From Rhizomys pruinosus (Eukaryota > Chordata > Mammalia > Rodentia > Spalacidae): DNA of 64,000 nt. The notes below the pieces were generated by a model. The model made no database searches. It was not told the origin of the DNA and worked only from the letters and a program-made list of their open reading frames with translations. Below, piece after piece: positions 36,008 through 46,820 of the stretch; the stretch's first letter is position 1, and every line of letters starts with the position of its first letter. Location: assembly GCA_009823505.1 (NCBI GenBank), contig VZQC01005745.1:467039-531038 (forward strand). Reading direction: 5' to 3'. The position numbers and the translations under genes were made by a program.

Positions 36008-36256
36008 GGGCTGGAGTACTGGCTCAGTGGTTGAAGGAGAACGGGCTTGCTCTGCAGAGACGGTGCTTTAGGTTCACAGAATGGTGGATAACGACCATCT
36101 CCGAACATGGCGATCGCATCTTCCAGGGGATTCACACCCCCCAAAACAAGAACCCCCCCCCACCCCCCCCCCTCCGCTAAGACTCTGCAGGCATTGCTTG
36201 ACACTTGTGCGCTTACACACATGCAGGAAACAACTCAACACATAAATAATAATAAT
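36008..36256 (+). mobile_element. B2 SINE with many indels
   Basis: The head gggctggagtactggctcag and the tail with cataaataataataat identify a B2. The body is broken by C-runs and indels, consistent with read error. Confidence 0.8.
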
Positions 36257-36420
36257 AGCCGACGTGGTGCGCAACGCTTGTGTATCCGCACTCAGGGCGG
36301 AGGCAGGCGGATCATGTGAGTTCAAGGTCCAGCCTGGTACTAACAGAAGTAGCTATCCAGGACAGCTGGGGTTCGTACAGGGATACCCTGGTCCCCTCAA
36401 AGAAACAAAATAATAATAAT
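36257..36420 (+). mobile_element. B1 SINE with many indels
   Basis: gccgacgtggtgcgcaacgc is a corrupted B1 head. ggaggcaggcggatcatgtg and caggacagctggggttcgta follow in B1 order. Confidence 0.85.
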
Positions 36421-36424
36421 AATA

Positions 36425-36580
36425 TGCTAGTGTGTGGTAGACAGTGCACGCGTTTAATGCTAGCACTTGGGAGGCAGGGCAGGCGGATCTTGTGAGTTGC
36501 AGACCAGATTGGCCTACATAGCGAGTTCCAACACAGCTAGAGCTATAAGGAGAAACGGTTCATCGAAAAACCAAAAAATA
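36425..36580 (+). mobile_element. B1 SINE with many indels
   Basis: The segment gctagcacttgggaggcagg, then cagattggcctacatagcga, then ggttcatcgaaaaacc, follows B1 order with scattered errors. Confidence 0.82.
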
Positions 36581-36634
36581 AATGAGATATGATAATAATA
36601 AAAATATTTGTTAAAATATGAGAAGTGGTAAGCA

Positions 36635-36790
36635 GGGGAGGGCGTAGTGATGACAGATGCCTTTATTCCAACATTCCAAACATGGAGAGACAGATTGTAG
36701 GCTGATTTCTTTGGAGTTGTTCCATTCCAGACAGGCGGGGCTGCAGGGAGACCCTATTTCTCAAAAAAGACAACAACAGCACAACACAAA
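36635..36790 (+). mobile_element. B1 SINE, strongly altered
   Basis: The order agggcgtagtgatgacagat, then caggcggggctgcagggaga, then ctatttctcaaaaaagac matches a B1. The middle is hardly recognisable. Confidence 0.65.
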
Positions 36791-36835
36791 AAAAGTGGAG
36801 GCAGTTGTATATTTATTTAACATATTTCCATTTTA

Positions 36836-37010
36836 TTTTATTTTGGTCTTTTTTGAGACAGAGTCTTCTTTTTTTTTTTTTTGTCCTGGAGCTCACTATG
36901 GAGCTCACTATATAGACACAGCTGGCCTCAGACTCACAGAGATCTAGCTTCTGGTCCTCCAGAGAGTTGCGAGTGCTGAGATTAAAGGTATGCCCCACGA
37001 CATGTCTATG
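36836..37010 (-). mobile_element. B1 SINE, antisense, with indels
   Basis: The plus strand has ttggtcttttttgagacaga, then a T-run, then gctggcctcagactcacaga and gctgagattaaaggtatgcc. Confidence 0.85.
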
Positions 37011-37470
37011 TTTATTTCTATTTATTTATTTATTTATTGTATTTATATTATGTATGATTTTTTCCAATAAAACGAAGGCTTCATATAGGGATCCAAGCCA
37101 GCCTGGAAACCACAGTGCCTGAGATGGTCGTGATCTTCATCCTCACACATAAGGTTGTCACAATCTCCAGCAATGTAATAATCTTAATTAAGTTGCTAAT
37201 ATAGAGTAGGCACTCGCATTTGTTATGGACAGCCAATGCTTCGGTATTGTGCGGATACCCTCCCGTCCCAGTGCTCAATGCGGTGTGTGTGCCATGTGCC
37301 TATGTGTCCTGTACAATAAAGTGGTGTGAGCTTGTTCAGGCAAACAGAGCACCCATGAGGTGGAGGAGGGAGGGTCTTTTGGATTCCTTAGACCTCCTTG
37401 GTAGTAGATGAGGAGCTAAGGCCCAAAGGACAACATTTAAAGTCAGTGATTTCATTTTCCAAAATAATTG
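37010..37470. other. no gene seen; error-prone sequence
   Basis: An (ATTT)n stretch lies at about 37020-37045. The rest cannot be assigned, and base accuracy is doubtful. Confidence 0.4.
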
Positions 37471-37472
37471 TT

Positions 37473-37615
37473 CAGCCAGGCATGGTGGTGACAGGCCTTT
37501 ATGGTAATGCAAGGTTAGGTGTGGATCTTTAATTGAGTGTCCAAGGCGCTTGGCTATGTAATGATTTCTGGTTACCGGGAAGGCGTACAGGATAGACCCT
37601 GTCCTCAAAACAAAC
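37473..37615 (+). mobile_element. B1 SINE, strongly altered
   Basis: The head cagccaggcatggtggtgac and the end gatagaccctgtcctcaaaa are B1. The middle is scrambled by indels. Confidence 0.65.
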
Positions 37616-38157
37616 AGAAAACGAAAACAAATAAACAAAATGAAAAAAACCCTGAAATTTTTCAGCAATTCTGGGTTGGTTGGTTTGAGTGTTAGCGGGT
37701 GTGTTTCAGGAGCAGACTCACTCAGGCCCACAGGTGCTTAACACCCGTCACAAGGGGAAAATACCGGGCGGCTCCTTTGCTTTCGGTGCCTTAAAACAAT
37801 ACTTGTCTTGATAAAAAAGAACACTATTTATATTCATGACTCTCATCTAATTTCAAGTTATACTTAGGAACCATTTTAATTTTGTGTAATCAAAAGTTAT
37901 GAATTAGTTTTTATGTTTGTTTCATTTCTATGGAGGACTGAGATCTAACTATATCGGGGTTTCAGGCCATTTTAGACAGAGGTATAGTTGGTAGTAAACT
38001 AAAAGAATATTTGGTGGCTTCTAACCTTCAATGATCATTGCTCTGAAATAAAGTACACATTGTACTTTCCCTGGCTGAGTAGTCCTGTGTATTTCTAGAG
38101 TGTTGTTTCTAATGTATAAGCTATTTTTATGAAACCATTTGGTACAAGATAAATATG
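37616..38157. other. no gene seen
   Basis: Unassigned AT-rich DNA of uncertain base accuracy. Confidence 0.4.
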
Positions 38158-38293
38158 TAAGCTGGGCGTGGTAGTCACACCTTGATCCCAGCACTCTGGA
38201 GTCAGGCAGGCTTTACCCTCTGTGAGTTCAAGTCAGCCTGATCTTCGTAGGGAGTACAATTGTGACCCTGTCTCAAAAGTGAAAAAAAAAAAA
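38158..38293 (+). mobile_element. B1 SINE, shortened by indels
   Basis: The segment aagctgggcgtggtagtcac, then gatcccagcactctggagtc, then gtgaccctgtctcaaaagtg is a B1 with missing bases. Confidence 0.8.
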
Positions 38294-40732
38294 TAGTGGA
38301 ATAGTTGCATGTACTGGTGGCTCTCCTCCTCATTCCATTAGTTCAAGTCAGGGAAAATGGAGACGCGTTCAGAAAAAAAAAATGCTGGAACCTGTGTTTT
38401 GAGCCAGACATTTGAGTTACAGATGTCCCCTGCCAGAATGATGATATTTATGTTTTTTTTTTCAACGCTGATTACTCTGAGAAAATCAGAGCAATGTTAG
38501 GATTTCAAAGTAAACTGCATTGTGTAAAATGTCAGTTCGTGAATCCTTCTGATGATGTTATCAATTTGCCCAAAAACAGGGAGGAAAAAAGGAAAAAAAA
38601 GAAAACACCATCCAACACCAAACAACAACAGAAGGAGCATCTGCTCCTAACGTCATGTTTTGTGGTCTGAAAGACCATCTTTTAGGCTGGTTCCAGAAAT
38701 TAGTAGCAAAGGCACAAACCATTAAGACCACCCTCCTCCCCGTTCTTTAAAACTTTAACTAGATAAGCATGCTCTGGGAGTTAGTTTTAGACATATATTT
38801 TGTTCCGTGAATTTTCCCCTTCAATTCAGGTAAGAAGGATAAGCTTTTTAGAGTATTCAAGGATGACACCGGGGTAACGGCCCAAAAAAATTCTCGGGCG
38901 GTGAGTGTTATTGAAGATGTTCAGGCCCTGGGTCCGAAAGAGCCTGCCCTCTCATGAGGCCTCTCTCCACAGATCCACTACTTCGGTCGACAAATGTCCA
39001 GGCCAATCTGACCGTGGAAGGGGGCCCATTCGCTCGGAATATAAATAAATTTGAGTATTTGAGTCAGTTTCACGCCATGAAACTCTCCAATGGTGGCCGG
39101 GTTCGCAAATCGATTCTGACCACTGCCTGACCCTTTCTCACAGAGTCAATAGCAATGCACCCGAAGTAAAGGGATTTAGTGCTGGGACAAAACAGCATTT
39201 GCTGGAAATGCTACAGGGAGCAGTGTAAACAGTGTGGGAAAGGAAGACCGGGGTTTAGCCCGACGGGACGCCGTGATAGAACATGTCAACAAGATCTCTG
39301 TTAAAAAAAAAAACAACCTAGGTAGTCTCGTCTGCTGCAGAATGTCCTAACATGGTTTATAGGGTTCATAAAAAAAAAGTCTGGAGTTTTTATGATAAAT
39401 GTAAACCACATACATAAACGTTTAACCTTTATAAGCGCTGCTATAAAAATGCAAAGAAGATAGGCGAATCGGCACGAACAAATACTTGGCATGTATATCA
39501 AGAGGTAGTAGAAAATTCTAATTAATTAAGAGATATTCATAAGAGGCTTTTAGTATTGGTTAAGTAGTAAATTGTGTGCCATGTTAATTTGAAATGTTTA
39601 ATATATAAGGAATACGAATTCTACTAAGAGGGACTTTCCTAGGAAAAACTGGGATAGCAGGGACTGAAGATTAATTATTGTAACTCCAAGTCCTTTGGTT
39701 ACAAAGTAGAGAAAATGTGTAAGATCACACAGAGCTAAAGAGGGAAAAAGTAACAAAATTCATCAAGGCACAACATAACGAAAGTGTGTGGGTATGACCT
39801 TTGGCAACAACTGAGACAAAAGAAATAACGAAAGCTGGGGAATAAAACTAATACATTGTAAAACCGCTATGATTCAAATCTCTCTCTCTCAGAAGGGTCC
39901 ACTAATCGGATCTGGTCCCCGCGCATTTTTTCTCAGAATCTCACCATGCAAGTTTCATTCTCCCTAGGAGAGCAGAGTCCTCTTTGGAGTCCTAGCTTAG
40001 GAGTTTGCGAATGTGGTCCTGGGGTAGAGCACTGCCAAGGGCAGCGCCAAGCACCACCCTGCCCTAAACTGAGCACTCCTTCCTCCCTGGTTCCTCTCCC
40101 AAGCTCTGCTGTTGCAAATGTAGAGACGCAAGTCGTAAAATGCAAGCTGTGAAGCCGCAATCCTCCGGCTGACTTCTTTCCTATAGTGCTGAAATCCTAT
40201 TTGGGGGATACAGAATGGGAGGGGGGCAAAAAGGGGGGGGCTGCCCTAACCACAGACAACTCTCCTTATGGTCACAAGGCCTCAATAAGACTTGGCTTCT
40301 CACTCTGGGTCAAAGTGCCTATTATAGGGGAAAACTGGATCGGATCACACAAAAGCCTAGTTATAGTATATCTAAGAACAAACATGGCCATGAAGAAAAT
40401 GAATGAAGCTCGTTTGGGGAAGTGAGGGGAATGGGGGGGGTCGATTATTTTCTGCTCCAGGGAAGTTAGACATGACAACAGCTTAACTGAAAGACTAATT
40501 GTAAATAGATGGGTTCAGAGTTCTAGTCTTAATAACAAGCACCTTTGATAGTTCCCCCTCAGACTCATGATGGGCTTCCACTGTCCCCCAGCACAGCATG
40601 GGTCTGACAGGAGATGATGTCCTTTAGGGTGTGGCTCATTGTGTGGGTGAAAGGAATGATAGGAATAGGGGAGAGGAAAAAAGCCTGACATAAATTGGTA
40701 AGAATGGATTATGGAAAAAAAAATTCCATTGT
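38294..40732. other. 2.4 kb unassigned, error-prone sequence
   Basis: No gene, RNA or repeat family is secure. Short open frames on both strands around 39940-40150 and 40190-40480 are shadows without family features. Indels would break true frames here in any case. Confidence 0.4.
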
Positions 40733-40900
40733 GGGCACATCCTTAATCTTGATCAGCAAATTTGAGAAGGCAGCGGCAGGCAAGCCCTCGGTAAATTCAA
40801 CCTAAGCTGCTCTACAAGCACAGTGACGTAGCTATGGCCAGCCACCACTACATACATGAAAACCTACCAGCAGAAGAACCAACATAGACAAACGGACCAA
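40733..40900 (+). mobile_element. probable B1 SINE, strongly altered
   Basis: The order tccttaatcttgatcagcaa, then gaaggcagcggcaggcaagc, then gctgctctacaagcacagtg follows B1, with errors at almost every step. Confidence 0.5.
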
Positions 40901-41760
40901 CAAAACAACAACAACAAGCAACAGCAACAACCAAATGGAAAAAACGACTATAAGCTAACATGGATTTTTTCTATTTAATTTTTTTAATATTTAAAAAAAT
41001 TTGAGTTTGGAGGGTGGGGACATGTTTTGCCAGTGTTCTGGTGAGGTTCGACAAAAATTTGCAAGGGGCTGGGGTGTTTCTTTTCGTCCCGGTTCACGAT
41101 GGAGAGTACTCTCAGGGGATCAATACTTGGGGCAAGCCAGGCGTGGTGGCACAAGCAAAACTTTAACTGCTGAGCCGACGGCTTCTCACTCTGTGTGCAC
41201 TGCACAGGATGCCTTTGTCTCTAGTTTTGTTGATCCCGAAAACAACATTAGGAAAGAATACGCAAACTCAACCTACTAACTCGATCCTGACCATATCTTG
41301 TACGGTAAGATTTCGGGTGTATAAGCTTGTAGCAGTACAAGGTGTGGGGGCACCAAGGCGTTTTTGCAGAGGAGGGGCTCAACATATCCCGCAGCGCTTG
41401 ATCTCACCAGAATGGAGGGGTGGCTTGAATTATGTGTATCCGGATACAGATTTGCTATCTATCTCAGAAATGCGCTTGGGGGAGAGTCCTTGGCAAGGAA
41501 ACAGCCATGTGTCCCGACCATAAGACTTGCTTGATACGTGGCATGTACTGGACAGATGGAGCCCGGGCTTGGCGAAACCTGCTTTTAGATCATCCTGTGG
41601 TTCGCGCGTGCAAGAAAGGAGCGCAACATTTTGTGTTAACAGAGCATATATTTAATTACATCTCCTAGACATAGAAGGACTAGACGAGCAGACTTGTATA
41701 AAGAAGAAGGAGCAACAGATGAGACAGAGGGGAGACGGATTGGGTGGACAAAAGAGATAG
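40901..41760. other. unassigned, error-prone sequence
   Basis: Around 41139-41160 the string gccaggcgtggtggcacaag is an isolated B1 head without a body. Nothing else can be assigned. Confidence 0.4.
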
Positions 41761-41998
41761 AGGTCAGAGAGTGCTGTAGGGGACGTCTACAATCCCAGCT
41801 GAGAGGTCAGAGAGTGCTGTAGGGGACGTCTACAATCCCAGCAGAGAGGTCAGAGATAGGAGTTTGCGTCGGGGACAGATCTAACCCTCCCATCCTGATA
41901 GGGTCAAGCAGTGCGGGGTAGGGGACGGGTCTACAATCCGCACAGAGAGGTCGAGACGGAATGTAGGGACGTCTACATCCCAGCAGTGAGGAGCGGAG
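41761..41998. repeat. 43-bp minisatellite, about 5 units, degraded
   Basis: Units starting aggtcagaga occur at 41761, 41804 and 41847 (43-bp steps). The first two are nearly identical through ggggacgtctacaatcccag. Two or three further degenerate units follow to about 41998. Unit number and sequence are uncertain because the block is error-prone. Confidence 0.75.
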
Positions 41999-42122
41999 GC
42001 GGGAAGACCATTCTAAGTACTTAGGGAAACCCATCTTCAACAAAAACTGCCCAGAGAAATTTGCCAGGTATTGTATATGATTTTCAACATAATCTTTCGC
42101 AGCTTAAAGTCACATTTCTTCG

Positions 42123-42285
42123 TGTTTTTTTGGGGGGGGGGGGTGGGCTATATTTGGAAAGACAGGGTTTCCCTATTAGTCCCAGCTGGACTGGAGCATA
42201 CTCTTAGGACGCAGGGCTGACCTTGGAACGTCACAGAGATGCCTCTTGCCTCTGGATTAAGGCCTGCACCACACGCCCTGCGTTA
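42123..42285 (-). mobile_element. B1 SINE, antisense, with indels
   Basis: A G-run is followed by aaagacagggtttccctatt, then cagggctgaccttggaacgt and ggcctgcaccacacgccctg, the antisense B1 order. Confidence 0.75.
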
Positions 42286-43543
42286 AATAGTAGGGACAGA
42301 AATTTCTAAACCTGAGACACAGGCAGCTACATAAAATAAATCATAACAAAAAAATAAATACAAATAAAATGCATACATGGAGTCTCCCCCCACCCCTGTT
42401 ACGCTTTTTTTTGTTTGAGACAGGGTAATGATGTTACAAGTCCTGGGCCGAAACTTAATGGTACTTGTAATGCACAAATTGCCAGCCAGAAGATAGATCT
42501 TGAACGTCTGCTCTCTCTTCCTGCCGTTCCCCAGTCTTAGGATGCAACAGCTTTCGTGGTTTAGTGAGAGCCGGAAAGTTTAACCCGATGCACTGTAACG
42601 ATGTGAGGGCATATGGTTGGCCATGCTGGCAGCCCTCCCGTTCCTTTGGCTTTTATTGACTATTTAATCGCTTTAGGCATATAGGTAGATTTAGTGTGCT
42701 AACAACTTAGCAATAGTGGGGTGCCTAGCTTTTGTTTCTACATTGGTGTTTTTTCGTTGTTTGTTTGCCGCAAAATGTTGCAAAATGCTATAAAAGCATA
42801 GCCAAAGTATATAGTTGGCCCGGTATATGAATTGGTAACCTTATAACTACACATAGGGAAGTAATAATCAAGAACTACATAATTATGCCAATATTTAATT
42901 CTTTTAGTGTTTTGAGAAGCGAAGGGGAGCTTGAGACAGGATCTTTAGCGAGGTTGGCTCCTTGGAACTCCATCGGCATGCGGGCGCTATGATGAACTTG
43001 TAATCTTCCCGGGCTTCCCCGGTGGCAATGGTGCGTGGATCCAGGCCTTGCACGGAGTCTCTCGGGCCTTAGGGAATTTTGTTTGTTGATTAATGATTTG
43101 TTTGAGAGACGGACTAGTACACTTCTGGGTGCGGCTGACTTGAACCCCAGGAGTCTTGCCTCTGCCGGCCTCGAGTGGACGAGGATTCAATAAGCTTGAA
43201 GGGGAAAATGCCGCGCATGGGCTGCTTTCTGCTGAGGTTGTGAAGTATGTATGTTTTTAAAATGTAATAATGTGGGTACGTATGAGTGTTAGATATGGGA
43301 AAATATTTATCTTATTGTTTCGTAAATTATATACAATTGAAGTTTAGTCCATTGTAATCTCTTTGCAAAGTGTGATTCCTATGGCCTGTGCTGACCGGCA
43401 GAGCCGATCAATCCAAACAGGCTCTCTGCATGAAGGAAGTAAAGTGAGTGTCCAATGGGGCCGAGAAAACACCGGCTTCTTCACCACTAGACCCTGTACT
43501 CGGCGAGGATTGGTTGACCGTCTCATTTTTAAAGATACGTTTT
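42286..43543. other. unassigned, error-prone sequence
   Basis: A faint antisense B1-like remnant lies at 42930-43020. No gene is seen. Confidence 0.4.
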
Positions 43544-43710
43544 GCCGGCTTGGGTGGCATGACGCCTTGTGATCCCAGCACTCTGGAGGCAGAGGCAAGT
43601 GAATCTCTTTCTACATAGTGATGTAACAGAATAGCTGGTCTTCAGGAGACCCTGTCGCAAAAAGACCAAAAATAAATAAAATAAATGAAATAAATAAACA
43701 AACAAACAGT
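43544..43710 (+). mobile_element. B1 SINE with indels
   Basis: The order ccggcttgggtggcatgacg, then atcccagcactctggaggca, then gagaccctgtcgcaaaaaga, with an AAATA-rich tail, is a B1 with missing segments. Confidence 0.82.
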
Positions 43711-44624
43711 TTTAAAAGTATGTTTTGTATGATGCATTTATCGTGTGTGTGTGTCTGGGTGCTCTGTGGGTGTGTCGTTGTTTCGTGATTAGTTTTTAGG
43801 TGTTAGTAGGTTGTAAGAGTGTGTGTGCCACAGCGGATGGTCAGAGTTGGGCGTCTTTCTCAGTCTGGCCTCTTTTTTGAGACACTGACCCCGCGCCGAC
43901 CAAAAAAGACCCCAAAAAGAACCCAAACACCCCCCGAACCTCACCTAGACTGGGTGGACAGTGAGTCCCAGGGACCCTTGTGTCTCAGCCCCCAGGGCTG
44001 GCGCTACAACCGTGCTTGTGCATTGATTTTCTCCACCACTACCATAGTGACAACACCAAACAGCTGTTGCGCTGCTTTGGCCCACTAGCAGCGGGACACT
44101 AAAAGCTTCATAAATCTTGTGTAGCAGGATTCTGAACGAGTCCACCAAGCTACCGACAAAGGCCCCTAGGACATTTCGTGTACTCAGACTTTCATTAGGA
44201 CAAGTTTGAGCACGAGTCATCTTGAAGAGAATTTCCGATGGTAATAAATAGGTGGGGACCATAAGGCGAACATTCTGTGGGTTATTGCGTTCCATAAAAA
44301 TTGGAGGATCAATATAGGATTACAGAAAAAGCCGGTTCAGGCGGGGGGTAAGGCCATGAAGCTCCAGTCTCCATCCTCATCACCAAAACAGCACCGGGTT
44401 CCGTCTGGACTTCAAAACAACAATAAAGGGTTGCCCCAAGGCCCATTAGCGCATGTTGTGTGGTTTGAGTGCAGCGTGTTCCTAGGGAGGCGTTAAGTGT
44501 TTATATTGGGGTAATCGCGTTCATTTTGTTCAGGCGGATCACTGGTAAACGCTTTTTCATTAATTTTTTTTTAACATACATGGTGATTTTGTTTATTGTT
44601 ATTTAGAGTGTGTAAAGTTGTATG
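43711..44624. other. unassigned, error-prone sequence
   Basis: A GT-rich patch lies at 43741-43790. No gene is secure. Confidence 0.4.
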
Positions 44625-44870
44625 AAGTGGTAGCCGTGTCCGTGCATGCGTTGCTGTGGGCGACACACCCGTGTTATGCATGCCGGGCGGGAGGTCAAAG
44701 AGGTGCTCTGGATCTCGGTCTCGAAGTATTCCCATGGAACTGGGTGTCCTCCTGTAATTGAGTTACAGGGTACAGACGGTTCTCTTCTCAGCCGCCATGT
44801 GAGGGCTGGGGACTGAACCTGGGGGGTCCTCGGTAAGAGCAGTCGGTGCTCTTACCGGCTTGAGTAGATT
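44625..44870 (-). mobile_element. B2 SINE, antisense, with many indels
   Basis: The plus strand has acacccgtgttatgcatgcc, then cagacggttctcttctcagc, then gtaagagcagtcggtgctct, the antisense B2 order with inserted bases. Confidence 0.85.
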
Positions 44871-44884
44871 ATCCTCATCGCACC

Positions 44885-45244
44885 TAGAAAACCATGGCCC
44901 CCCCCCCCCCCCTCTGTATTCCTTTCTCTGGGTCCTTCTTTGCTCCTCCTCTCTTTCTCTCAAGTTTCCCAATCGCGTTTCCGCCCTCCTCTCCTTTAGA
45001 CCCTCATCTCCGTCCTCTCGTTCTCCGTATCCCTCCACCCTCCTCACTACTCCCCATACCCTCTCCTGCCTTGCGCGTATCGCTTCCTACTTTCTATTCC
45101 TGGGTACTTGATTCGTTTCTATCCTTTGTTTCTTATTGCTAATTTCCCGTCCGAGATTCTGGTAAGTTCTCTTTCCTTCCTTTCGGGCCCTTTCTCTTCT
45201 TTCTTCCTTTTTCTCTTTCTTCCTTCCTGCCGTCCTTCCTTCCT
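44885..45244. repeat. pyrimidine-rich low-complexity tract
   Basis: About 360 bp are dominated by C and T, with CCTTCC and TTTCTC motifs, running up to the N. Such tracts are a common reason for assembly gaps. Confidence 0.85.
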
Positions 45245-45245
45245 N
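45245..45245. other. assembly gap marker (single N)
   Basis: A single N lies between the pyrimidine-rich end of the error-prone block and clean L1 sequence. The join is not verified, so true spacing is unknown. Confidence 0.95.
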
Positions 45246-45362
45246 TGTTACTAATAAAATATAGACCAGTGTCCCCCACCCTACCCTCCCACCCCACCAG
45301 AGCTCATGGATTCTGCCAAACATGTTTTTCATCTTTTTCTCAGTCTCTCTCAAAATTCTCAA
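45246..45362 (-). mobile_element. LINE-1 3' end fragment, antisense
   Basis: It has the complement of the L1 terminal 3'UTR (gagctcatggattctgccaa, then catctttttctcagtctc). It is cut on the left by the assembly gap. Confidence 0.75.
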
Positions 45363-45489
45363 CGTGGAAGTTGACTGTTTTGATCAGACTTTCATCTTCA
45401 CTGTTTGCTCTTATGAAGGAAGAAGACATGAGAGTTCTCTCTGCTCTCTTTTGTAAAAGCACTAATCCCATTGATGAATGCTCTTGAGT

Positions 45490-45848
45490 ACCCGGGAGAA
45501 ATACAAACATATGTCAAAGAAAAGACCTGAATTGAATAATTACAACAGCTTTATTCATAATAGTCCCGAACTGGAAACAAGCCAAATGTCCACAGAGAAT
45601 AGAAAGACATGTAATCATACAATGAAATAGTCATTGGCTGTATAACAGAACGAAACACTGATAGAGCAATGAGGATTAATCTCAAAAGCATCCTGTTTAG
45701 TGTAGTGAAAAGTGAATTGCATTATATCTATAGGATACAAGCAAAAACACACAGGAAGATATGGCAAGATGATTACTACGCCAGCCTGGGCTACACAGTG
45801 AGACCATGTTTTGTTTTGTTTTTGGTTTTGTTTTAAATTTTTTAAATT

Positions 45849-45887
<39 letters not shown>

Positions 45888-46335
45888 TGTGTATGAATGT
45901 ACTGTCTGCATGTAGGTTTATGCACCCGTGTCATGCAATGCCGCGGAGGTCAGAAGAGGGTGTCGGATTCCCCTGGAACTGGAGTTAAGACGGTTTTCAG
46001 CCGCCATGTGGTTGCTGGGGATCGAACCCGGGTCCTCTGCAAGAGCAGTTGGCACTCTTAACCGCTAGGCCATCTCTCCAGCCCGAGACCATGTTTTAAA
46101 AACACAAACAGCAAAAAAATAAAAACAACGTTGCCTTTTGAGTAGTCTGTGGAGTTGGATGTAAAGGGGGCATAAGAGAACTTCTGAAGAGAACAAAATG
46201 TTCTATAACTTGCTATAACTTGATTGTGGTGTCAGTTTTGGGGATGTTGGTTATAAGGGTATATATAATCGATAGCATGTAGCAAACACTCAAGTTGAGT
46301 TTTGAACATTGCATACTATTGATTTCCTCTCAGTT
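45490..46335 (+). mobile_element. ancient L1M 3' end, with nested SINEs
   Basis: The left part contains tttattcataatagtcccga, then aatgtccacagagaatagaa and caatgaggattaatctcaaa. The right part has gaacaaaatgttctataact and cttgattgtggtgtcagttt. Both match the ORF2 C-terminus and 3' end of old mammalian L1M. It is interrupted first by a B1-like piece (about 45781-45835 and 46098-46130), and that piece by a B2. Confidence 0.7.
45813..46084 (-). mobile_element. B2 SINE, antisense, with 13-bp TSD
   Basis: It has the typical antisense B2 (gccgcggaggtcagaagagg) with an (ATTT)n tail at about 45848-45888. The TSD gagaccatgtttt lies at 45800-45812 and 46085-46097. The target was an old B1-like piece within L1M. 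Confidence 0.95.
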
Positions 46336-46695
46336 TTATTAATGGAAGTTCAGACCTGTCTCCACAATTTATGTAATTATAGCAAAGTTATTTCATATTG
46401 CAGCACACTATGTCAGTTATACGGGATTGACTATATTCAGCCACTGCAGTCAAACAGAGTGGGTTTAAAACCACAGTAAGCATACAAAATCTGTGTGACC
46501 ACAATACTTTATAAATCATTTTATTATTTAGGTATGACTGATATGAAAAAAAAGTTTACTATATTATTCATCAGTAATGTTAGGTCTCAGAAACATCACT
46601 AAAGGTGCAAAATCCTTATCTCTTTTGTTATTAAAATGTGACGTCTGTAAAAGTTAGAAATTTCATGGCTAGATTTTTATTTGTAAAGAAAATAT
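46336..46695. other. unique DNA, no gene seen
   Basis: AT-rich, nothing assignable. Confidence 0.5.
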
Positions 46696-46696
46696 G

Positions 46697-46820
46697 AAGT
46701 TGGGAGGCAGAGGCAGGTGGATCTCTGTGAGTTCAAGGCCAGCCTGGTCTACAAAGTGAACTCCAGGCCAGCTGGGACTAAAAGGGAGACCCTGTCTCAA
46801 AAATACCAAAAAAAAAAAAA
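46697..46820 (+). mobile_element. B1 SINE, 5'-truncated
   Basis: It starts inside the element (ttgggaggcagaggcaggtg) and ends caaaaataccaaaaaaa. It belongs to the gggactaaaagggag group. The flanks agaaaatatga and agaaaatgtga suggest an 11-bp TSD with one mismatch. Confidence 0.9.

Larger units (their letters stand above)
35950..45245. other. low-accuracy gap-fill block (likely uncorrected long read)
   Basis: Within this block every recognisable SINE carries many single-base insertions and deletions, although the copies outside it do not. There are unusual homopolymer runs (C near 36150-36170 and 44901-44912, G near 42131-42142 and 40430-40440), and odd CpGs in places where B1 normally has none. 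The block ends at a single N (45245). Open frames, CpG content and unique-sequence claims inside it are unreliable. The left edge, at about 36.0 kb, is approximate; some sub-stretches read cleaner. Confidence 0.8.

Noticed and set aside
35971..36325. Cys/Gly-rich small proteins on the minus strand
   Set aside because: They lie in corrupted B2/B1 copies with C-runs in the error-prone block.
38860..39140. Exon-like segment with acceptor near 38990
   Set aside because: Located in the error-prone block; frames are short and there is no donor or recognisable peptide, so composition there cannot be trusted.
41000..41670. Overlapping open frames near 41.0-41.7 kb as a novel gene
   Set aside because: Frames overlap in several phases inside the error-prone block and contain an isolated B1 head; no domain is seen.
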